Shown in pieces: positions 1-11,794 of a stretch of DNA of 64,000 nt. The notes below the pieces were generated by a model. The model saw only the letters and a list, made by a program, of their open reading frames with translations. It did no database searches and was not told the origin of the DNA. Made by a program: the position numbers and the translations under genes. Each line of letters begins with the position of its first letter. Within the stretch, counting starts at the first letter, position 1. This stretch comes from Streptomyces sp. B21-083 (GTDB lineage Bacteria > Actinomycetota > Actinomycetes > Streptomycetales > Streptomycetaceae). The stretch covers positions 4,092,001 to 4,156,000 of the forward strand of contig NZ_JARUND010000002.1 of assembly GCF_036898825.1 (NCBI RefSeq). Reading direction: 5' to 3'.

Positions 1-858
1 GCCGACCACGGTGACCACCAACTGGGCGTCGGGCGCCGCGTTGAAGATCTCCCCGGAGCGGACGATCAGGTACACACCGGCGGTCACCATCGTCGCCGCG
101 TGGATGAGGGCCGAGACCGGGGTCGGGCCCTCCATCGCGTCCCCGAGCCAGGACTGCAGCGGCACCTGGGCGGACTTGCCGCAGGCCGCGAGCAGCAGCA
201 TCAGGGCGATGGCGGTGAGCTTGCCCTCACCCGTCTCACCGGTGGCTTCGAGGACCGGCCCGAAGGCGAAGGTCCCGAAGGTGGTGAACATCAGCATGAT
301 GGCGATCGACAGGCCCATGTCGCCGACGCGGTTGACCAGGAAGGCCTTTTTCGCGGCGGTCGCGGCACTGGGCTTGTGCTGCCAGAAGCCGATCAGGAGG
401 TACGAGGCGAGGCCGACGCCCTCCCAGCCGACGTACAGCAGGAGGTAGTTGTCGGCGAGGACGAGCAGCAGCATCGCCGCGAGGAACAGGTTCAGATAGC
501 CGAAGAAGCGGCGGCGCCGCTCGTCGTGCTCCATGTACCCGATCGAGTACACGTGGATCAGCGAGCCGACGCCGGTGATCAGCAGGACGAACGTCATCGA
601 CAGCTGGTCGAGCTGGAAGGCGACGTCGGCCTGGAAGCCCTCGACGGGGACCCAGCTGAACAGGTGCTGCATCAGGGCGCGGTGCTCGGCGTCCTTGCCC
701 AGCATGTCGGCGAAGAGGATCACGCCGATCACGAAGGAGCAGGCGGCGAGGGCCGTGCCGATCCAGTGGCCGACGGCGTCCAGCCGCCGGCCGCCGCACA
801 GTAGTACGGCCGCTCCGAGCAGAGGCGCCGCCACCAGCAGCGCAATCAGATTCTCCAC
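1..858 (-). CDS. nuoL: NADH-quinone oxidoreductase subunit L (partial)
   Basis: Proton-pumping membrane subunit of complex I, homologous to Na+/H+ antiporters. The first 286 residues are present and the gene runs off the left edge. Hydrophobic helices begin at the N-terminus ([20 protein letters not shown]), and the conserved core is readable, including [16 protein letters not shown] and [20 protein letters not shown], whose glutamate and histidine belong to the proton path of this family. The start is GTG with a GGGGTCG-like ribosome site just upstream, 14 bases after nuoK. It is last of the twelve nuo genes visible; nuoM and nuoN would be expected beyond the edge. Confidence 0.95.
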   Translation of the reverse strand, partial: MENLIALLVAAPLLGAAVLLCGGRRLDAVGHWIGTALAACSFVIGVILFADMLGKDAEHRALMQHLFSWVPVEGFQADVAFQLDQLSMTFVLLITGVGSLIHVYSIGYMEHDERRRRFFGYLNLFLAAMLLLVLADNYLLLYVGWEGVGLASYLLIGFWQHKPSAATAAKKAFLVNRVGDMGLSIAIMLMFTTFGTFAFGPVLEATGETGEGKLTAIALMLLLAACGKSAQVPLQSWLGDAMEGPTPVSALIHAATMVTAGVYLIVRSGEIFNAAPDAQLVVTVVG

Positions 859-872
859 GATTCAGCGACCCC

Positions 873-1172
873 TTACAGCTTCATCAGGCTGGCGTCGTCG
901 ACCGAGGCCGAGTGGCGGGAACGGAACAGCGACACGATGATCGCGAGCCCGACGACGACCTCCGCGGCGGCGACGACCATCGTGAAGAAGGCGATGACCT
1001 GGCCGTCGAGATTGCCGTGCATCCGGGAGAAGGTGACGAACGCGAGGTTGCAGGCGTTGAGCATCAGCTCGACGCACATGAAGACGACGATCGCGTTGCG
1101 CCTGATCAGGACGCCGGTGGCGCCGATCGTGAACAACAGGGCGGCGAGATAGAGGTAGTTGACCGGGTTCAC
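873..1172 (-). CDS. nuoK: NADH-quinone oxidoreductase subunit K
   Basis: Small membrane subunit of complex I, 99 residues, the normal family length, with three membrane helices. The second helix carries the conserved glutamate in [15 protein letters not shown] and the third helix the one in [13 protein letters not shown], both thought to take part in proton transfer. The GTG start overlaps the nuoJ stop (GTGA), so translation is coupled to nuoJ. Confidence 0.96.
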   Translation of the reverse strand: MNPVNYLYLAALLFTIGATGVLIRRNAIVVFMCVELMLNACNLAFVTFSRMHGNLDGQVIAFFTMVVAAAEVVVGLAIIVSLFRSRHSASVDDASLMKL

Positions 1173-2008
1173 TTGGACGCCTCCCCACTGTTCGAGCGAC
1201 CGTTCGAGCCGATGTTGGTGCGCTCCAGACGGTCCTCGGCGCGCTGTTCCAGGGCCTTGAGGTCGTTGATGGCCTCGGCGGACACATCGCGGATCTGGCC
1301 GCGCTGACGCAGCGTCTGCATGACCGACAGCTCGGCCGGGGTGCCGTCGGGCAGCAGGCCCGCGACATCCACCGCGTTGTGCCGGGCATACACACCGGGG
1401 GCGGGCAGCGGCGGCAGGTGCTTGCCGTCCCGCACCCGCTGTTCGGCCATCTCGCGCTGGGTCTTGGCGCGCTCGGTGCGCTCGCGGTGCGTGAGCACCA
1501 TGGCGCCGACGGCGGCCGTGATCAGCAGGGCGCCGGTGATCTCGAAGGCGAACACGTACTTCGTGAAGATGAGGGCGGCCAGGCCCTCCACGTTGCCGTT
1601 CGCGTTGGCCTGACCGAGACCGGTGAACTCCTTCAGGGAGGCGTTTCCGACGCCCGCGACCAGCAGGATGCCGAAGCCGAGCCCGCACACCAGGGCCAGC
1701 CAGCGCTGACCCTTGATGGTCTCCTTGAGGGAGTCCGCGGCGGTGACACCGACGAGCATGACCACGAAGAGGAACAGCATCATGATCGCGCCGGTGTAGA
1801 CGACGATCTGGACGACGCCCAGGAAGTAGGCGCCGTTGGCCAGGTAGAACACCGCCAGGATGATCATGGTTCCGGCGAGACAGAGCGCGCTGTGCACAGC
1901 CCTCTTCATGAAGACGGTGCACAGGGCTCCGGCCACCGCGACGGTGCCGAGCACCCAGAACTGGAACGCCTCACCCGTGGAGGTGGAGTAGGCGGCGAGC
2001 GCGCTCAT
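1169..2008 (-). CDS. nuoJ: NADH-quinone oxidoreductase subunit J
   Basis: Membrane subunit of complex I, 279 residues. Five helices fill roughly the first 180 residues, including the conserved stretch [20 protein letters not shown]. The protein then carries a charged, soluble C-terminal tail of about 100 residues ([20 protein letters not shown] onward) that the roughly 184-residue E. coli protein lacks; long NuoJ tails are known in actinomycetes. The ATG overlaps the nuoI stop as ATGA, and its own stop overlaps the nuoK GTG. Confidence 0.96.
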   Translation of the reverse strand: MSALAAYSTSTGEAFQFWVLGTVAVAGALCTVFMKRAVHSALCLAGTMIILAVFYLANGAYFLGVVQIVVYTGAIMMLFLFVVMLVGVTAADSLKETIKGQRWLALVCGLGFGILLVAGVGNASLKEFTGLGQANANGNVEGLAALIFTKYVFAFEITGALLITAAVGAMVLTHRERTERAKTQREMAEQRVRDGKHLPPLPAPGVYARHNAVDVAGLLPDGTPAELSVMQTLRQRGQIRDVSAEAINDLKALEQRAEDRLERTNIGSNGRSNSGEASK

Positions 2009-2616
2009 GCGCCCACCCCCTCTTCTTCTGCCTTCTCACCCTTGGAGACGGCGACTTGGCGCACCGTGCCGGGGGCGGCCTCGGTGACCAGTCCCCGGTA
2101 GTAGTCCTGTTCGTCGGTGCCCGGGAAGATCGAGTGGGGCGATTCGACCATGCCCTCGTCGAGTCCGGCGAGCAGCTGTTCCTTGGTGTAGATGAGGTTG
2201 GCGCGGCTGCTGTCGGCCAGCTCGAACTCGTTCGTCATCGTCAACGCGCGCGTGGGGCACGCCTCGATGCACAGCCCGCACAGGATGCAGCGGGCGTAGT
2301 TGATCTGGTAGACCGCGCCGTACCGCTCGCCCGGCGAGTAGCGCTCCTCGTCGGTGTTGTCGGCGCCCTCCACATAGATGGCGTCCGCGGGGCAGGCCCA
2401 CGCGCACAGTTCGCAGCCGACGCACTTCTCCAGGCCGTCCGGATGGCGGTTGAGCTGGTGCCGTCCATGGAACCGGGGAGCGGTGGTCTTCTCCTGCTCG
2501 GGGTACTGCTCGGTCAGCCGCTTCTTGAACATGGCCTTGAAGGTCACGCCGAAGCCGGCCACGGGGTTCTGGAAACCAGGTTTCGTCTGCCCGGTCTCCT
2601 TTGGCTCCTCAGCCAT
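2005..2616 (-). CDS. nuoI: NADH-quinone oxidoreductase subunit I (2x[4Fe-4S])
   Basis: Iron-sulfur subunit of the peripheral arm of complex I, 203 residues. It carries two ferredoxin-type motifs, [12 protein letters not shown] and [12 protein letters not shown], which bind clusters N6a and N6b and pass electrons to NuoB. An in-frame ATG lies six codons upstream, but that segment is itself the strong ribosome-binding site GGAAAGGAGG, so the start at MAEEPKETG is preferred. The gene begins inside the last codons of nuoH and its stop overlaps the nuoJ ATG. Confidence 0.96.
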   Translation of the reverse strand: MAEEPKETGQTKPGFQNPVAGFGVTFKAMFKKRLTEQYPEQEKTTAPRFHGRHQLNRHPDGLEKCVGCELCAWACPADAIYVEGADNTDEERYSPGERYGAVYQINYARCILCGLCIEACPTRALTMTNEFELADSSRANLIYTKEQLLAGLDEGMVESPHSIFPGTDEQDYYRGLVTEAAPGTVRQVAVSKGEKAEEEGVGA

Positions 2617-3973
2617 CGGACGCCTCCTTTCCATCTAGAGTTCCGTCACTGCCAGTATCCGGTCCACCACTGACAATCAACTCGCGCTCACGGCGCGGAC
2701 GCCTGCGCGGCACCGGCGGCGCCTCCTGTCCCGGCAGTGGCGGTACGGGGAATCCGCCCGCCATCGGGTCGAAGGCGACAGGCTCGGCGGCGGCCGTCTG
2801 CTGCGCCTTGCCCCTGTCGCGGAAGATGTCGGCCACGAAGGAGAGCAGGAGCAGGGCGAGGACGCCGCCGCCCACGTAGAGGGCGATGTCGGCGAAGTCG
2901 TAGTTCTCGTTGCGCAGGGTCCGTACGGTCGCGACCAGCATCAGCCAGACCAGCGAGACCGGGATGAGGACCTTCCAGCCGAGCTTCATCAGCTGGTCGT
3001 AGCGGACCCGCGGGAGCGTGCCGCGCAGCCAGATGAAGAAGAACAGCAGCAGCTGCACCTTGATGACGAACCACAGCATCGGCCACCAGCCGTGGTTGGC
3101 GCCCTCCCAGAAGGTGCTGATGGGCCAGGGAGCCCGCCAGCCGCCCAGGAAGAGCGTCACCGACACGGCCGAGACGGTCACCATGTTGACGTACTCGGCG
3201 AGCATGAACAGCGCGAACTTGATGGACGAGTACTCGGTGTTGAAGCCGCCGACCAGGTCGCCCTCGGACTCCGGCATGTCGAAGGGGGCGCGGTTGGTCT
3301 CGCCGATCATCGTCACGATGTAGATGAGGAAGGACACCGGCAACAGGACGACGTACCAGCGGTCGTGCTGCTGTTCGACGATGGTCGAGGTCGACATCGA
3401 CCCGGAGTAGAGGAACACCGAGGCGAACGCGGCGCCCATCGCGATCTCGTACGAGATCATCTGGGCGCAGGACCGCAGACCGCCCAGCAGGGGGTAGGTG
3501 GATCCGGAACTCCAGCCCGCGAGCACGATGCCGTAGATGCCGACCGACGCGACCGCGAGGATGTAGAGCATCGCGATCGGCAGGTCGGTGAGCTGCATCG
3601 TCGTACGGGTGCCGAAGATCGAGACCTCGTTGCCGGCCGGTCCGAAGGGGATGACCGCGATCGCCATGAAGGCCGGGATGGCCGCGATGACCGGCGCGAG
3701 GATGTAGACCACCTTGTCCGCGCGCTTGACGATCAGGTCTTCCTTGAGCATCAGTTTGACGCCGTCGGCGAGCGACTGGAGCATCCCCCAGGGGCCGTGC
3801 CGGTTGGGGCCGACGCGCAGCTGCATCCAGGCGACGACCTTGCGTTCCCACACGATGGAGAACAGCACGGTGATCATCAGGAAGGCGAAGCAGAAGACCG
3901 CCTTGACGACGACCAGCCACCAGGGGTCGGTGCCGAACATGGAGAGGTCTTCAGCGGCGAGGTACGGGCTCAT
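2609..3973 (-). CDS. nuoH: NADH-quinone oxidoreductase subunit H
   Basis: Membrane subunit of complex I at the junction with the peripheral arm; it forms much of the quinone-binding chamber. 454 residues with about eight helices. Family signatures visible are [20 protein letters not shown] near the N-terminus and [20 protein letters not shown] in the middle. A basic, Pro/Arg-rich tail of about 60 residues follows the last helix and is longer than in the proteobacterial protein. The ATG overlaps the nuoG stop as ATGA. Confidence 0.96.
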   Translation of the reverse strand: MSPYLAAEDLSMFGTDPWWLVVVKAVFCFAFLMITVLFSIVWERKVVAWMQLRVGPNRHGPWGMLQSLADGVKLMLKEDLIVKRADKVVYILAPVIAAIPAFMAIAVIPFGPAGNEVSIFGTRTTMQLTDLPIAMLYILAVASVGIYGIVLAGWSSGSTYPLLGGLRSCAQMISYEIAMGAAFASVFLYSGSMSTSTIVEQQHDRWYVVLLPVSFLIYIVTMIGETNRAPFDMPESEGDLVGGFNTEYSSIKFALFMLAEYVNMVTVSAVSVTLFLGGWRAPWPISTFWEGANHGWWPMLWFVIKVQLLLFFFIWLRGTLPRVRYDQLMKLGWKVLIPVSLVWLMLVATVRTLRNENYDFADIALYVGGGVLALLLLSFVADIFRDRGKAQQTAAAEPVAFDPMAGGFPVPPLPGQEAPPVPRRRPRRERELIVSGGPDTGSDGTLDGKEASDG

Positions 3974-6474
3974 GCCTCCACCTCCTTGGGAGCGTCGGAG
4001 GCGAGGGTCGCCGGGCCGATGCGGACGAGTGCGCCGGGCAGCGCCCCGGTGTCGGAGGCGACGCCGCCTCCGGTGGAGTTCAGCGGCAGCCAGACCACGC
4101 GGTCGGGCATCTCGGTGACCATGAGGGGGAGTTCGACCGTCCCGGCGGTGCCGGTCACGGCGAGCAGATCGCCGTCCTTGACCCCCGCTTCGGCGGCCGT
4201 GGCGGCCGACACGCGCGCGCGTGCGGCGTGCCGCGTCCCGGCGAGCGCGTCGTCGCCCTCCTGGAGGCGCCCCTGGTCGAGCAGCAGGCGGTGCCCGGCG
4301 AGCACTGCTTCCCCGGCGGCCGGACGCGGCAACTGGGCGCCGATCTCCAGGGGGTTGGTGGCCCGCGTCCCGTCCCAGACCCCGAGCCGGTCCAGTTCCA
4401 GTCGCGCGGTGCGCAGGTCCGGCAGGCCCAGGTGTACGTCCATGGCGTCGGCCAGCATCTGGAGCACGCGGGCGTCGGACGGCGCCAGGCGCCGGGTCAT
4501 CTGGTCGGGCTTGAGCGCGGCCTCGAAGGGGCGGCCCCGGCCCTCCCAGTTGAGGAAGGTGCCCGCCTTCTCGGCGACCGCGGCGACCGGGAGTACGACG
4601 TCCGCGTGCTCGGTGACCTCGCTGGGCCGCAGTTCCAGCGACACCAGGAAGCCCACTTCGTGAAGGGCCGTACGCGCGCGTGCCGGATCCGGCAGATCGG
4701 CTACCTCTACGCCGGCGACCACCAGGGCCCGCAACTCGCCTCCGGCGGCGGCCTCGACGATCTGACCGGTGTCGCGGCCGAAGCGGTGCGGAAGTTCGCC
4801 GACGCCCCATGCGACGGCGACCTCGTCCCGCGCGCGCGGGTCGGTCGCCGGACGTCCACCCGGCAGCAGCGACGGCAGCGCACCGGCCTCGACGGCGCCG
4901 CGCTCCCCGGCCCTGCGCGGGATCCAGACCAGCTGGGCGCCAGTCGTGGAAGCCGCCCGTACGGCGGCGGTGAGCCCGCCCGCAACTGCGGCCAGCCGTT
5001 CACCGACGACGATCACGGCGCCCTCGGTGCGCAGGGCCTCGGCGGCCTTCGTCCCGCTGTCCTCCAGCCCGAACCCGCTGCCGAGCGCGTCCAGCCACTC
5101 GGTCTCGGTGCCGGGGGCGGCGGGCAGCAGCGTGCCGCCGGCCTTCTCCAGACCGCGCGTCATGTGCGTGGCGAGGGAGAAGACCTTCTGTCCGTGTCCC
5201 CGCCAGGCCTTGCGCAGCCGCAGGAAGACACCGGGTGCCTCCTCCTCGGACTCGAACCCGACCAGCAGGACCGCGGGCGCCTTCTCGAGGGAGGCGTACG
5301 TGACACCCGTACCGTCGAGGTCACGTCCGCGGCCGCCGACCCGGGCGGCCAGGAAGTCGGCCTCCTCGGCGCTGTGCACGCGCGCGCGGAAGTCGATGTC
5401 GTTGGTGTCGAGGGCCACGCGCGCGAACTTGCTGTACGCGTAGGCGTCCTCGACAGTGAGCCGGCCGCCGGTGAGGACGCCCGTACGGCTGCGGGCCGCG
5501 AGGAGTCCCTGTGCCGCCGCTTCCAGCGCCTCGGGCCAGGAGGCGGGCTCCAGGACGCCGTCGGCGTTGCGTACCAGAGGCGTCTGGAGCCGGTCCGGCT
5601 TCTGCGCGTACCGGAAGCCGAAGCGCCCCTTGTCGCAGAGCCACTCCTCGTTGACCTCGGCGTCGGGGGCGGCCAGGCGCCGCATGACCTTGCCGCGCCG
5701 GTGGTCGGTGCGGGTGGCGCAGCCGCCGGAGCAGTGCTCGCACACCGAGGGCGAGGAGACGAGGTCGAAGGGGCGGGAGCGGAAGCGATACGCCGCCGAG
5801 GTCAGCGCACCGACCGGGCAGATCTGGATCGTGTTCCCGGAGAAGTACGACTCGAAGGGGTCGCCCTCGCCGGTGCCGACCTGCTGGAGGGCGCCGCGCT
5901 CGATCAGTTCGATCATCGGGTCGCCGGCGATCTGGTTGGAGAAGCGGGTGCAGCGGGCGCACAGCACGCACCGCTCGCGGTCGAGCAGCACCTGCGTGGA
6001 GATCGGCACGGGCTTCTCGTAGGTCCGCTTCTTGCCCTCGAAGCGGGACTCCGCCTGGCCGTGCGACATGGCCTGGTTCTGCAGGGGGCACTCGCCGCCC
6101 TTGTCACAGACGGGGCAGTCGAGCGGGTGGTTGATGAGGAGCAGCTCCATCACCCCGTGCTGGGCCTTTTCGGCCACGGGTGAGGTGAGGTGAGTCTTGA
6201 CGACCATCCCGTCCGTACAGGTGATCGTGCAGGACGCCATGGGCTTGCGCTGGCCCTCGACCTCGACGATGCACTGGCGGCAGGCGCCGACCGGGTCGAG
6301 GAGGGGGTGGTCGCAGAAGCGCGGGATCTCGATGCCGAGTTGTTCGGCGGCGCGGATCACCAGGGTGCCCTTGGGCACGCTGATGTCGATGCCGTCGATC
6401 TTCAGCGAGACGAGATCTTCCGGCGGGACCGCCGCGTCGCCCCCTCCGGAGGGAGCGCTCGTGGTCACCGTCAT
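3970..6474 (-). CDS. nuoG: NADH-quinone oxidoreductase subunit G
   Basis: Largest subunit of the peripheral arm, 834 residues. The N-terminal plant-type ferredoxin domain binds [2Fe-2S] N1b ([15 protein letters not shown]), followed by the N5 segment ([17 protein letters not shown]) and the N4 motif CVLCARC. A further set, CEHCSGGC followed about 28 residues later by a cysteine in WLCDKGRFG, matches the off-pathway N7 cluster kept in some bacteria. The remainder is a molybdopterin-oxidoreductase-like fold without cofactor function. The ATG overlaps the nuoF stop (ATGA). Confidence 0.96.
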   Translation of the reverse strand: MTVTTSAPSGGGDAAVPPEDLVSLKIDGIDISVPKGTLVIRAAEQLGIEIPRFCDHPLLDPVGACRQCIVEVEGQRKPMASCTITCTDGMVVKTHLTSPVAEKAQHGVMELLLINHPLDCPVCDKGGECPLQNQAMSHGQAESRFEGKKRTYEKPVPISTQVLLDRERCVLCARCTRFSNQIAGDPMIELIERGALQQVGTGEGDPFESYFSGNTIQICPVGALTSAAYRFRSRPFDLVSSPSVCEHCSGGCATRTDHRRGKVMRRLAAPDAEVNEEWLCDKGRFGFRYAQKPDRLQTPLVRNADGVLEPASWPEALEAAAQGLLAARSRTGVLTGGRLTVEDAYAYSKFARVALDTNDIDFRARVHSAEEADFLAARVGGRGRDLDGTGVTYASLEKAPAVLLVGFESEEEAPGVFLRLRKAWRGHGQKVFSLATHMTRGLEKAGGTLLPAAPGTETEWLDALGSGFGLEDSGTKAAEALRTEGAVIVVGERLAAVAGGLTAAVRAASTTGAQLVWIPRRAGERGAVEAGALPSLLPGGRPATDPRARDEVAVAWGVGELPHRFGRDTGQIVEAAAGGELRALVVAGVEVADLPDPARARTALHEVGFLVSLELRPSEVTEHADVVLPVAAVAEKAGTFLNWEGRGRPFEAALKPDQMTRRLAPSDARVLQMLADAMDVHLGLPDLRTARLELDRLGVWDGTRATNPLEIGAQLPRPAAGEAVLAGHRLLLDQGRLQEGDDALAGTRHAARARVSAATAAEAGVKDGDLLAVTGTAGTVELPLMVTEMPDRVVWLPLNSTGGGVASDTGALPGALVRIGPATLASDAPKEVEA

Positions 6475-7817
6475 GCGTTCACCTCCGTGCGGTCGGCCCA
6501 GGCCGTGGACTTGGCCGGGTCGAAGGGGCAGCCCCGGCCCGTGATGTGGTCCTCGTACTCCTCGCGGAAGTACTTGAGGGACGAGAAGATCGGCGAGGCC
6601 GCGCCGTCGCCGAGGGCGCAGAAGGACTTGCCGTTGATGTTGTCGGCGATGTCGTTCAGCTTGTCGAGGTCGGACATGACGCCCTTGCCGGCCTCGATGT
6701 CGCGCAGCAACTGCACGAGCCAGTACGTCCCTTCACGGCAGGGCGTGCACTTGCCGCAGGACTCGTGGGCGTAGAACTCGGTCCAGCGGGTGACCGCCCG
6801 GACGACACAGGTGGTCTCGTCGAAGCACTGGAGTGCTTTTGTGCCGAGCATGGAACCCGCGGCGCCCACTCCTTCGTAGTCAAGAGGGACGTCGAGGTGC
6901 TCGTCGGTGAACATCGGTGTCGAGGAGCCGCCCGGTGTCCAGAACTTCAACCGGTGGCCGGAGCGCATCCCGCCGCTCATGTCGAGGAGTTGGCGGAGCG
7001 TGATGCCGAGCGGGGCCTCGTACTGGCCCGGATTGGTGACATGGCCGCTGAGCGAGTAGAGCGTGAAGCCCGGGGACTTCTCGCTCCCCATCGAGCGGAA
7101 CCATTCTTTGCCCTTTTGCAGAATCGCGGGAACTGACGCGATCGACTCGACGTTATTTACAACAGTTGGGCATGCATAGAGCCCTGCGACAGCAGGAAAG
7201 GGGGGACGGAGCCGCGGTTGACCCCGGCGGCCTTCGAGCGAGTCGAGCAGTGCGGTCTCTTCACCACAGATGTACGCGCCCGCGCCCGCGTGCACGGTGA
7301 GTTCGAGGTCGAGTCCGCTGCCGAGTGCGTCCTTGCCGAGGTAGCCCGCCGCGTAGGCCTCACGTACGGCCTCGTGCAACCGCCGCAGCACTGGTACCAC
7401 TTCACCGCGCAGATAGATGAAGGCATGCGAAGACCTGATGGCATAACACGCGATCACAATGCCCTCGATGAGGCTATGCGGGTTCGCGAAGAGGAGCGGG
7501 ATGTCCTTACAGGTTCCCGGTTCCGATTCGTCGGCGTTGACAACTAGATAGTGTGGCTTTCCATCACCCTGAGGAATGAACTGCCATTTCATTCCCGTAG
7601 GGAATCCCGCACCGCCGCGACCGCGCAGACCGGACTCCTTGACGTACGCGATGAGGTCGTCCGGGGTCATCGCGAGGGCCTTGCGGAGTCCCTCGTACCC
7701 TTCGTGCCTCCGGTAGACGTCCAGACTCCAGGACCGGTCCTCGTCCCAGAAGGCCGACAGCACGGGTGCGAGCAGCTTTTCGGGGCTGGTCTCGTTGATT
7801 TCGGGTGCCAATGTCAT
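6471..7817 (-). CDS. nuoF: NADH-quinone oxidoreductase subunit F (NADH/FMN)
   Basis: NADH-oxidising subunit of complex I, 448 residues. FMN binding is shown by [13 protein letters not shown], the NADH-site loop by [17 protein letters not shown], and cluster N3 by [12 protein letters not shown] with a distal cysteine in [13 protein letters not shown]. One base is shared with the nuoE stop (TGATG). Codon use is unusual inside the gene: between about 7,090 and 7,570 many codons end in A or T (for example TAT CTA, GTA AAT, TGT TAT), whereas both flanks end almost always in G or C. Confidence 0.96.
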   Translation of the reverse strand: MTLAPEINETSPEKLLAPVLSAFWDEDRSWSLDVYRRHEGYEGLRKALAMTPDDLIAYVKESGLRGRGGAGFPTGMKWQFIPQGDGKPHYLVVNADESEPGTCKDIPLLFANPHSLIEGIVIACYAIRSSHAFIYLRGEVVPVLRRLHEAVREAYAAGYLGKDALGSGLDLELTVHAGAGAYICGEETALLDSLEGRRGQPRLRPPFPAVAGLYACPTVVNNVESIASVPAILQKGKEWFRSMGSEKSPGFTLYSLSGHVTNPGQYEAPLGITLRQLLDMSGGMRSGHRLKFWTPGGSSTPMFTDEHLDVPLDYEGVGAAGSMLGTKALQCFDETTCVVRAVTRWTEFYAHESCGKCTPCREGTYWLVQLLRDIEAGKGVMSDLDKLNDIADNINGKSFCALGDGAASPIFSSLKYFREEYEDHITGRGCPFDPAKSTAWADRTEVNA

Positions 7818-8668
7818 CACTCCCCCTCCTCGGTGACGGGCCCCGCCGGGTGGGAGGGGTCGGAAGCCGCCGTGTCCTGCGGCGCGTCGTGCGAACTGAG
7901 GTGCTCGGCGGGCGACGGGTCGTGCGGCTGCGCGCTCTTGGAGGAGCCGCCCCTTGGGTGCACCACGCGCGCGGGGCTCTCGCCCTTGGCCAGCCGGAGC
8001 CCGATCAGCGAGGCGGGACCCGCGCTGCCGCTCGCCTCGACGGCCCCGTCCCGGGTGTCGGGGAAACCCGCCAGGATGCGGGCGGTGTCCTTGAACGTGC
8101 ACAGAGGGGCACCGCGCGTGGGTTCGACCTCCACGCCCGCGCGCAGGTCGTCGACGAGGCGCTTGGCGCTGGCCGGCGTCTGGTTGTCGAAGAACTCCCA
8201 GTTGACCATCACGACGGGTGCGAAGTCGCAGGCCGCGTTGCACTCGATGTGCTCCAGCGTGACCTTGCCGTCCTCGGTCGTCCCGCCGTTGGCGACACCG
8301 AGGTGCTCCTGGAGGGTCTCGAAGATGGCGTCGCCGCCCAGCACCGCACACAGGGTGTTGGTGCAGACGCCCACCTGGTAGTCGCCGGAGGGGCCCCGGC
8401 GGTACATGGAGTAGAAGGTGGCGACCGCGGTGACCTCGGCCGTGGTCAGACCCAGCATGTCCGCGCAGAACCGCATCCCGGTGCGCGTGACATGACCCTC
8501 CTCCGACTGCACGAGATGCAGCAACGGCAGGAGGGCGGACCGGGAGTCCGGGTAGCGGGCGATGACCTCGCGGGAGTCCGCTTCGAGCCGGGCTCGAACG
8601 TCGTCCGGGTAATCGGGCGCGGGCAGTTGGGGCATGCCCAGGCTGACGCCCTCGGGGGTGGTGGTCAC
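7817..8668 (-). CDS. nuoE: NADH-quinone oxidoreductase subunit E
   Basis: 24-kDa-type subunit of the NADH module, 283 residues, binding [2Fe-2S] N1a through cysteines in [13 protein letters not shown] and [11 protein letters not shown]. The GTG start overlaps the nuoD stop (GTGA); an ATG eleven codons in ([10 protein letters not shown]) is an alternative. A Pro/Ser-rich, probably disordered tail of about 75 residues follows the thioredoxin-like domain. The family core is only about 170 residues. Confidence 0.95.
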   Translation of the reverse strand: MTTTPEGVSLGMPQLPAPDYPDDVRARLEADSREVIARYPDSRSALLPLLHLVQSEEGHVTRTGMRFCADMLGLTTAEVTAVATFYSMYRRGPSGDYQVGVCTNTLCAVLGGDAIFETLQEHLGVANGGTTEDGKVTLEHIECNAACDFAPVVMVNWEFFDNQTPASAKRLVDDLRAGVEVEPTRGAPLCTFKDTARILAGFPDTRDGAVEASGSAGPASLIGLRLAKGESPARVVHPRGGSSKSAQPHDPSPAEHLSSHDAPQDTAASDPSHPAGPVTEEGE

Positions 8669-9987
8669 CGGTCGACGCCTCCCATCACGGGGTCGATGGA
8701 CGCGACGGCGACGATGACGTCGGCGACCTGGCCGCCCTCGCACATCGCCGCCATGGCCTGCAGGTTGGTGAAGGACGGGTCCCGGAAGTGGACCCGGAAG
8801 GGGCGGGTGCCTCCGTCGGAGACGGCGTGCACCCCGAGTTCACCCTTGGGCGACTCGACGGCCGCGTACGCCTGTCCCGGGGGGACGCGGAAACCCTCGG
8901 TCACCAGCTTGAAGTGGTGGATCAGGGCCTCCATGGAGGTGCCCATGATGTTCTTGATGTGGTCCAGGGAGTTGCCCAGTCCGTCCGGTCCCAGGGCGAG
9001 TTGGGCGGGCCAGGCGATCTTCTTGTCGGTGACCATGACCGGGCCGGGCTGCAGCCGGTCCAGGCACTGCTCGACGATCCTGAGCGACTGGCGCATCTCC
9101 TCCAGGCGGATCAGGAAGCGGCCGTAGGAGTCGCAGGAATCGGCGGTGGGGACGTCGAAGTCGAAGTTCTCGTAGCCGCAGTACGGCTGGGACTTGCGCA
9201 GGTCGTGCGGGAGACCGGTGGAGCGCAGGATCGGGCCGGTGGCGCCGAGGGCCATACAGCCGGCCAGGTCGAGGTGACCGACATCCTGCATACGGGCCTT
9301 GAAGATGGGGTTCCCGGTGGCGAGCTTGTCGTACTCGGGGAGGTTCTTCCTCATCTTCTTCACGAACTCGCGGATGTGGTCCACCGCGCCGGGCGGCAGG
9401 TCCTGGGCGAGTCCGCCGGGGCGGATGTACGCGTGGTTCATCCGCAGGCCCGTGATGAGCTCGTAGATGTCGAGAATCATTTCACGATCACGGAATCCGT
9501 AGATCATGATCGTGGTGGCGCCGAGTTCCATCCCGCCGGTGGCGATGCACACGAGGTGCGAGGACAGCCGGTTCAGCTCCATGAGGAGCACGCGGATGAG
9601 GGTGGCTCGGTCGGGGATCTGGTCCTCGATGCCGAGGAGCTTCTCGACGGCGAGACAGTAGGCGGTCTCGTTGAAGAAGGACGTCAGGTAGTCCATGCGC
9701 GTGACGAAGGTCGTGCCCTGCGTCCACGTGCGGAACTCGAGGTTCTTCTCGATGCCGGTGTGCAGATAGCCGATGCCGCAGCGGGCTTCGGTGACCGTCT
9801 CTCCGTCGATCTCCAGGATGAGGCGGAGCACTCCGTGGGTGGAGGGGTGCTGCGGGCCCATGTTGACGACGATGCGCTCGTCGTCGGCACGGGCCGCGGA
9901 CTGGACGACCTCGTCCCAGTCGCCACCGGTGACCGTGTACACGGCGCCCTCGGTGGTGTCGCGCGGAGTTGCGTGCTGCGTGCTCAT
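8665..9987 (-). CDS. nuoD: NADH-quinone oxidoreductase subunit D
   Basis: 49-kDa-type subunit, 440 residues, that with NuoB forms the quinone-reduction site. Signatures include [20 protein letters not shown] near residue 43 (the quinone-site histidine region), [10 protein letters not shown], and a C-terminal DPVMGGVDR end. It is related to the large subunit of [NiFe]-hydrogenases but lacks the metal-binding cysteines, as expected. The ATG overlaps the nuoC stop (ATGA). Confidence 0.97.
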   Translation of the reverse strand: MSTQHATPRDTTEGAVYTVTGGDWDEVVQSAARADDERIVVNMGPQHPSTHGVLRLILEIDGETVTEARCGIGYLHTGIEKNLEFRTWTQGTTFVTRMDYLTSFFNETAYCLAVEKLLGIEDQIPDRATLIRVLLMELNRLSSHLVCIATGGMELGATTIMIYGFRDREMILDIYELITGLRMNHAYIRPGGLAQDLPPGAVDHIREFVKKMRKNLPEYDKLATGNPIFKARMQDVGHLDLAGCMALGATGPILRSTGLPHDLRKSQPYCGYENFDFDVPTADSCDSYGRFLIRLEEMRQSLRIVEQCLDRLQPGPVMVTDKKIAWPAQLALGPDGLGNSLDHIKNIMGTSMEALIHHFKLVTEGFRVPPGQAYAAVESPKGELGVHAVSDGGTRPFRVHFRDPSFTNLQAMAAMCEGGQVADVIVAVASIDPVMGGVDR

Positions 9988-10741
9988 GAGTACGACCTCC
10001 GCTGGTCCGGAGCCGGGATCTGGGCGCCCTTGTACTCGACGGGGATGCCGCCGAGGGGGTAGTCCTTGCGCTGCGGGTGGCCCGGCCAGTCGTCCGGCAT
10101 CATGATCCGCGTGAGGGCCGGGTGGCCGTCGAAGACGAGCCCGAAGAAGTCGTACGTCTCGCGTTCGTGCCAGTCGTTCGTCGGATAGACGGAGACCAGG
10201 GACGGGACGTGCGGGTCACTGTCCGGGGCGCTGACTTCGAGGCGGATCAGCCTGTTGTGGGTGATCGAGCGCAGGTGGTAGACGGCGTGCAGCTCACGGC
10301 CCTTGTCGTGCGGGTAGTGGACTCCGCTCACACCCGTGCAGAGCTCGAAGCGCAGGGCGGGGTCGTCGCGCAGAGTCTGGGCGACGCTGAGCAGGTACGC
10401 GCGTTCGACGTGAAACGTCAGCTCGTCACGGTCGACGACCGTCTTCTCGATCACGTTCTCGGGGACCAGCCCCTGTTCCTCCAGGGCGCCTTCGAGTTCG
10501 TCGGCGACCTCGTCGAACCAGCCGCCGTACGGCCTCGCCGAGTCGCCCGGGAGCCGGACGGAGCGGACCAGGCCGCCGTAACCGGAGGTGTCGCCGCCGT
10601 TGTCGGCGCCGAACATGCCGCGCTGGACGCGGATCTCCTCGCCGCCGTCGCCACGCTGGCCGGGGAGATTGGATGCGGCGATGTCCTTCTCGGGGTTGAC
10701 CCCCTCGGCCGCCCTGTCCGCTCCGGTGCCGTTCGCGTCGC

Positions 10742-10745
<4 letters not shown>
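9984..10745 (-). CDS. nuoC: NADH-quinone oxidoreductase subunit C
   Basis: 30-kDa-type subunit of the peripheral arm, 253 residues. The diagnostic C-terminal signature is present: [20 protein letters not shown] followed by [20 protein letters not shown]. About 70 N-terminal residues are Gly/Asp-rich and probably disordered. The start ATG overlaps the nuoB stop (ATGA) and its stop overlaps nuoD. It is a separate gene, not fused to nuoD as in some enterobacteria. Confidence 0.96.
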
Positions 10746-11296
<551 letters not shown>

Positions 11297-11310
11297 GTCT
11301 TAGAGGCCCC

Positions 11311-11670
11311 TCAGTCCCATTCCAGGCCGCCGCGCCGCCATACGTACGCGTACGCGACAAAGACGGTGAGCACGAAGAGCAACATCTCCACGAGCCCGAA
11401 AACACCCAGGGCGTCGAAGGTGACGGCCCAGGGGTAGAGGAAGACGATCTCGATGTCGAAGACGATGAAGAGCATCGCCGTCAGGTAGTACTTGATGGGG
11501 AACCGCCCACCGCCGGCCGGCGTGGGTGTCGGCTCGATCCCGCATTCATAAGCTTCGAGTTTGGCCCGGTTGTACCGCTTCGGGCCGATGAGCGAAGCCA
11601 TGATCACGGAGAAGATCGCAAAGCCTGCCCCGAGGGCTCCCAGTACGAGGATGGGCGCATACGCGTTCAC
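11311..11670 (-). CDS. nuoA: NADH-quinone oxidoreductase subunit A
   Basis: First gene of the complex I operon, 119 residues with three helices. The conserved loop between helices 1 and 2 ([11 protein letters not shown]) contains the cysteine that marks the active/deactive transition in mitochondrial homologues. An acidic membrane motif ([13 protein letters not shown]) follows. A probable Rex operator lies about 110 bp upstream of the start. Confidence 0.96.
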   Translation of the reverse strand: MNAYAPILVLGALGAGFAIFSVIMASLIGPKRYNRAKLEAYECGIEPTPTPAGGGRFPIKYYLTAMLFIVFDIEIVFLYPWAVTFDALGVFGLVEMLLFVLTVFVAYAYVWRRGGLEWD

Positions 11671-11776
11671 CGCTCCTCGCTCCTCTCAGTCGGCACTGAC
11701 TGCTGGCGATTGCTTGGGGCCGGCGCCCGCCCCGTCCGCCCTGCGAACCCCGCCCGTCCCGGCGAAGATCGAGAAC

Positions 11777-11794
11777 ATGTGAAGCAGGTCACAA
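11777..11794. promoter_or_regulatory. Probable Rex operator upstream of nuoA
   Basis: ATGTGAAGCAGGTCACAA is an inverted repeat whose outer halves, TGTGAA and TCACAA, match the Streptomyces Rex site (consensus TTGTGAACGCGTTCACAA). Rex senses the NADH/NAD+ ratio, and the nuo operon is an established Rex target in S. coelicolor. Its position roughly 107 bp before the nuoA start suits repression of the nuo promoter. The central bases depart from consensus. Confidence 0.65.

Noticed and set aside
4228..6183. 651-codon open frame on the plus strand
   Set aside because: Antisense shadow of nuoG caused by high GC; low-complexity composition and no family pattern.
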